DNA of 26,845 bases from WRIS01 sp050945135 (GTDB lineage: Bacteria; Actinomycetota; Coriobacteriia; Coriobacteriales; Eggerthellaceae), in contig JBMNSJ010000028.1 in NCBI GenBank assembly GCA_050945135.1, positions 1 through 26,845 on the forward strand. Reading direction: 5' to 3'. The translations under genes and the position numbers were made by a program. Below, one piece after another: positions 24,234-26,845 of the stretch. Numbering within the stretch: the first letter of the stretch is position 1; each line of letters starts with the position of its first letter. The notes beneath the pieces were generated by a model. The model was not told where the DNA came from. It was given only the letters and a program-made list of their open reading frames with translations, and searched no databases.

Positions 24234-24240
24234 ACCATAC

Positions 24241-24596
24241 TGAGTGGGCCAGGCGATCGCGCAGACACTGTGAGGAAAGTCCGGGCTCCAAAGGGCAAGA
24301 TGCCAGTTAACGACTGGGCGGGGTAACCCGACGGATAGTGCCACAGAAAAGAAAACTCCCCGCAAAGCTCGAACGACCGAGCATGCGGAGAAAAGCTGAA
24401 ACGGTGCGGTAAGAGCGCACCAGCATGATGGCAACATCATGGCTTGGTAAACCCCATCTGGAGCAAGCGCAAATAGGAGTGCTATACGGTTGCCCTTCCG
24501 TGCATTCGGGTTGCGTGCTAGAGGTGTGTGGCAACATGCATTCGAGATAAATGATCGTCCTCGACAGAACCCGGCTTATCGGCCCACTCTTTTTTT
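24241..24596 (+). ncRNA. rnpB: RNase P RNA (class A)
   Basis: The catalytic RNA of RNase P matures tRNA 5' ends. The conserved regions appear in order: GAGGAAAGTCCGGGCTCC at 24272, a GGGCGGGGTAACCCG hairpin, CCACAGAAAA near 24342, GAAACGGTGCGGTAAGAGCGCACC-type P10/11 sequence near 24398, TGGTAAACCCC near 24446, AAATAGGAGTGC near 24472 and CGACAGAACCCGGCTTATC near 24562. P1 is GAGTGGGCC (24242-24250) with GGCCCACTC (24581-24589). A T8-like tract at 24590-24596 makes P1 double as the terminator. Length is about 350, normal for class A. Open frames over this stretch are not genes. Confidence 0.97.
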
Positions 24597-24885
24597 CTAC
24601 AACTACCGTCTCGTGGTAGACATGCCGCTTATTCCGGAATTTCCAGCTTGTCACAGACGCATTTTGTAGGCGTAGATTTTTTTGACCTGGCATTTCTCCG
24701 GGCGTAGCATCAGAAGTGCGCTCACTATTAGCGCGAAAAACCGGACTAAGGGGCTTCTCTTCCAGAAAAGTTATCTTTTCTGAAAAAGTTGGTTTCTGGA
24801 CCTACCGCCCTCGAAACACTGCCCGTGAACAATGTCAGACTCCAGCAATGGTCTCATTGCCAGCTCATGCTTTCAAGCTAAAGCC
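24597..24885. other. 289-base intergenic region with small inverted repeats, no gene seen
   Basis: The region between rnpB and the iron-type ABC ATPase gene (convergent ends) holds three small hairpins: CTACC/GGTAG just after the rnpB terminator, GCGCT/AGCGC at 24718-24734, and a perfect 8-bp CAGAAAAG/CTTTTCTG at 24763-24782 with A/T tracts on its outside. A T7 run at about 24677 follows a 4-bp ACGC/GCGT stem and may be a weak plus-strand terminator. No reading frame with a ribosome site or recognisable RNA was found. Confidence 0.5.
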
Positions 24886-25746
24886 CTACTCAGTGGGAAA
24901 TAAGGTGAAGGAATCGCGACCATCAAAGCAACTTTGTTGGATTTCTACCTTAAAAGCCTGCTCTATAGCTTGCGCAGCAAGGACTTCTTCTCGGGTACCC
25001 GAACAAAGGCATCGTCCGCGCTCCATAACAATAAGATAATCAGAATAACGTAGCGCCAGATCGATATCATGAATCACCATGACAACCGTCTTTCCCTCTT
25101 CTTTGTTGAGGGAGCGTGCAAGTGTCATGATGTCGTGACAAGCACCAACATCTAAGTAGGTAGTTGGCTCATCGAGTGCAACTATATCGGTATCCTGAGC
25201 AAGCGTCATGGCAATAAAGGCTCTTTGTCTTTCGCCACCCGATAAATGACGAACGTCGTGGCCTCGAAATTGCGTTACGCCAGCGCGAGCCATAGCTTCT
25301 TCCACACTCTGCCTATCTTCTTGCGTGGTAACATGCATGTGACCCTGATACGGATATCTTCCGCAGTGGACCAAAGCCTCCACCGTCATAACGGGCGATT
25401 GAGCTCCTTGACTGAGCAATGCGAGAACACGAGCTCTCTCTCGCCCACTCATCGATAAAGTCGGAATGCCATTAATGAAAGCTTGTCCTACTTGCGGCTC
25501 TAAGATGCCGTCAACAATTTTGAGGACTGTTGATTTTCCGCAGCCATTAGGACCGACAATGCTCGTGATACAACCTCGTGGAACTACGAGGTTAAGGTTT
25601 TCAATAAAGGCTTGTTTTCCGTAACGAAAGCTGACTGACTGGAGCTCTATAGCAGCATTCATGTTTACCTCTCGGGCTGGCGCACCTGAAACAGACTGCG
25701 ATGTTTTTACCTGATGAGCGCACTTTTTTCTTTGTCTGCTAAACAT
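24886..25746 (-). CDS. metal-chelate/cobalamin ABC importer ATPase (FecE/FepC type)
   Basis: The ATPase powers uptake with the FecCD permease upstream. Motifs are complete: Walker A GPNGCGKST, Q-loop LLSQGAQSP, signature HLSGGERQR, Walker B IVALDEPT with the D-loop TYLD, and the switch His in VIHDIDLA. The start is taken as ATG 25746, which overlaps the permease stop by eight bases (ATGTTTAG) and follows AAGAGG, giving 286 residues with a basic 28-residue extension. ATG 25662 (AGAGG five bases upstream) would give 258 residues beginning right at the ABC fold and is a serious alternative. The substrate may be ferric siderophore, heme or cobalamin; sequence alone does not decide. Confidence 0.93.
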   Translation of the reverse strand: MFSRQRKKCAHQVKTSQSVSGAPAREVNMNAAIELQSVSFRYGKQAFIENLNLVVPRGCITSIVGPNGCGKSTVLKIVDGILEPQVGQAFINGIPTLSMSGRERARVLALLSQGAQSPVMTVEALVHCGRYPYQGHMHVTTQEDRQSVEEAMARAGVTQFRGHDVRHLSGGERQRAFIAMTLAQDTDIVALDEPTTYLDVGACHDIMTLARSLNKEEGKTVVMVIHDIDLALRYSDYLIVMERGRCLCSGTREEVLAAQAIEQAFKVEIQQSCFDGRDSFTLFPTE

Positions 25747-26749
25747 CGTTGCGCCTCTTGTTTCGCACAATCAAGTAGATAAAGAAGGGTCCACCAATAA
25801 AGGCCATAAATATCCCGACAGGAATCTCGTAGGGCGCAAACAAAACACGAGAGCACAAATCACAACACACAACAAAGGCGGCACCAAACAGAGCACTCAC
25901 CGGAACCACCACGCGGTTATCATGACCGACAAAAAAACGAATGAGATGAGGAACAATCAATCCCACGAAGCCTAATAGACCTGCGAAGCTAACTGCCGCA
26001 CCAGCGAGTAAGGCCGCAATCCCCAGATAGCCCATCCTCCAACGATACACATTCATTCCCAGTGAATGCGCACTCGTGTCTCCAAGTGACAAAATATTGA
26101 GCTTACTTGAAAGCAGAACCGCAAGCGTCAATCCAATAGTGATATATATGCCTGGCCAGATGAGGTTTCTGCCCAACACTCCCGACAATCCCCCAACCAA
26201 AAAACCGCTTGCGCCAACATAAGCATCGGGGTTAATAATAAGAATCATATTCATCCCTGCGCCAAATATTGCTGAAAGCGCGATACCTGCAAGTATGATG
26301 GTTAAGCGTGAGCTGCCAGCGCCCATCGATATGCCGAACACGATAGCGGCTGTAAGCAGCGCTCCCGCAAATGCGGCGAGAGGCTGCATAAAAAGCATGC
26401 CAGGGAAAAAGGACCCCACAAGCAAGACCGCAAGCCCTGCCCCTGAGTTAATACCGATGATATTCGGAGCCGCCATGGGATTGTCGAGCGCTGCCTGTAT
26501 CAGGGCACCCGAAACCGCGAGCGCCGCACCAGCCAGCAGTGCCGCCAAAACTCGTGGCAGACGAACATTTAGTAAAATACTTGCAGCGCTTTCGCTAATC
26601 TCGCCCCCCGAGATGAGAGCCCAAAGCTCGTGAAAACTCACCGAGCTTGATCCCATAAGCAAGGCAGCAATCGTAATCACAACCAGATAGACAAGAGTTG
26701 CCACTATGGTTATTCTGTGAGCTCTCTTCTCGTTATGTGGTGGCTTCAT
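25739..26749 (-). CDS. metal-chelate/cobalamin ABC importer permease (FecCD/BtuC family)
   Basis: The 336-residue membrane protein has about nine to ten hydrophobic segments. Family motifs include RLPRVLAALLAGAALAVSGALIQ near residue 63 (the RLPR and GA-GxxxQ of FecCD), NPMAAPNIIGINSGAG near 90, and LLGFVGLIVPHLIRFFVGHDNR near 260, whose GLIVPHxxR is the ATPase-contact loop. It is full length. It lies 25 bases after the stop of the binding protein gene, and its ribosome site is weak (CGGA), so coupling is likely. Confidence 0.95.
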   Translation of the reverse strand: MKPPHNEKRAHRITIVATLVYLVVITIAALLMGSSSVSFHELWALISGGEISESAASILLNVRLPRVLAALLAGAALAVSGALIQAALDNPMAAPNIIGINSGAGLAVLLVGSFFPGMLFMQPLAAFAGALLTAAIVFGISMGAGSSRLTIILAGIALSAIFGAGMNMILIINPDAYVGASGFLVGGLSGVLGRNLIWPGIYITIGLTLAVLLSSKLNILSLGDTSAHSLGMNVYRWRMGYLGIAALLAGAAVSFAGLLGFVGLIVPHLIRFFVGHDNRVVVPVSALFGAAFVVCCDLCSRVLFAPYEIPVGIFMAFIGGPFFIYLIVRNKRRNDV

Positions 26750-26774
26750 ATTCCGTTACCGTCTCAAAGACTAA

Positions 26775-26845
26775 TTACGCACCGTAAAGTATGTCAAAGA
26801 GTTTCTGGTAACTAGTTGCCCATTCCTCGTTTGGCTTATAGAGGA
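26775..26845 (-). CDS. C-terminus of the ABC importer substrate-binding protein (partial)
   Basis: Only the last 22 codons are in the window, ending ...LYKPNEEWATSYQKLFDILYGA with TAA at 26777-26775. The Trp/Tyr-rich helical ending and the position just before a FecCD permease fit a periplasmic-binding-type lipoprotein of the metal-chelate class. The rest lies beyond the edge, so the assignment rests mostly on context. Confidence 0.65.
   Translation of the reverse strand, partial: LYKPNEEWATSYQKLFDILYGA

Noticed and set aside
24307..24693. Open frames on the minus strand over 24147-24693
   Set aside because: They lie over RNase P RNA, whose conserved regions and P1 stem explain the sequence.
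1..26845. CRISPR array, insertion sequence, toxin-antitoxin or phage defence genes
   Set aside because: No spaced direct repeats, transposase or known defence domain was seen on either strand.

Overview
The window looks like a chromosomal segment from an anaerobic member of the Coriobacteriia (Actinobacteria), most likely the Eggerthellaceae. This is an inference from gene content: Tat-exported lipoprotein flavoproteins, a type III glutamine synthetase, a glutamate synthase split into separate subunits, diaminopimelate aminotransferase (DapL), and moderate GC with mixed ATG/GTG starts. No 16S rRNA or marker gene is present to prove the taxon.

Layout. 1-705 (minus): the start of a Tat-type lipoprotein and a lipoprotein with a degenerate rhodanese domain. 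984-3533 (minus): a large PEP/pyruvate-binding ATP-grasp protein with a P-loop-less RecA/KaiC-like N-terminus. 3812-8080 (plus): glnN-dapF-dapL, closed by a bidirectional terminator at about 8058-8099. 8115-13365 (minus): a five-gene split glutamate synthase operon (amidotransferase, FMN/ferredoxin core, four-cluster ferredoxin, FAD-NAD(P)H oxidoreductase, GXGXG domain) with overlapping or nearly abutting genes. 13680-15197 (minus): a Tat lipoprotein fumarate-reductase-like flavoprotein. 15281-15505 (minus): tRNA-Glu(CUC) and tRNA-Gln(CUG) with their own promoter and terminator. 15605-19293 (minus): a TetR/MacB-FtsX-like ABC cassette, with a clear TetR operator and an ATPase that has lost its Q-loop region. 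19450-23146 (minus): a thiamine salvage operon cytX-thiM-thiE-thiD under a TPP riboswitch and a strong promoter. 23209-24184 (minus): a small unknown protein and thiamine pyrophosphokinase. 24241-24596 (plus): RNase P RNA. 24886-26845 (minus): a FecCD-type metal-chelate or cobalamin ABC importer, cut by the window edge.

How it fits together. GlnN fixes ammonium into glutamine. The split GOGAT converts glutamine plus 2-oxoglutarate to glutamate, the amino donor for DapL, whose LL-DAP product DapF epimerises for peptidoglycan and lysine. The two tRNAs nearby are those for Glu and Gln. The thiamine block takes up and salvages HMP and thiazole and ends in TPP through ThiN; no de novo thiC or thiG is seen here.

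The items most worth a second look are the electron-input arrangement of the split GOGAT, the RecA-like/ATP-grasp fusion, the ABC ATPase missing its Q-loop, and the helically phased repeats and palindrome ahead of the glt operon. None of these is shown here to be a wholly new system.
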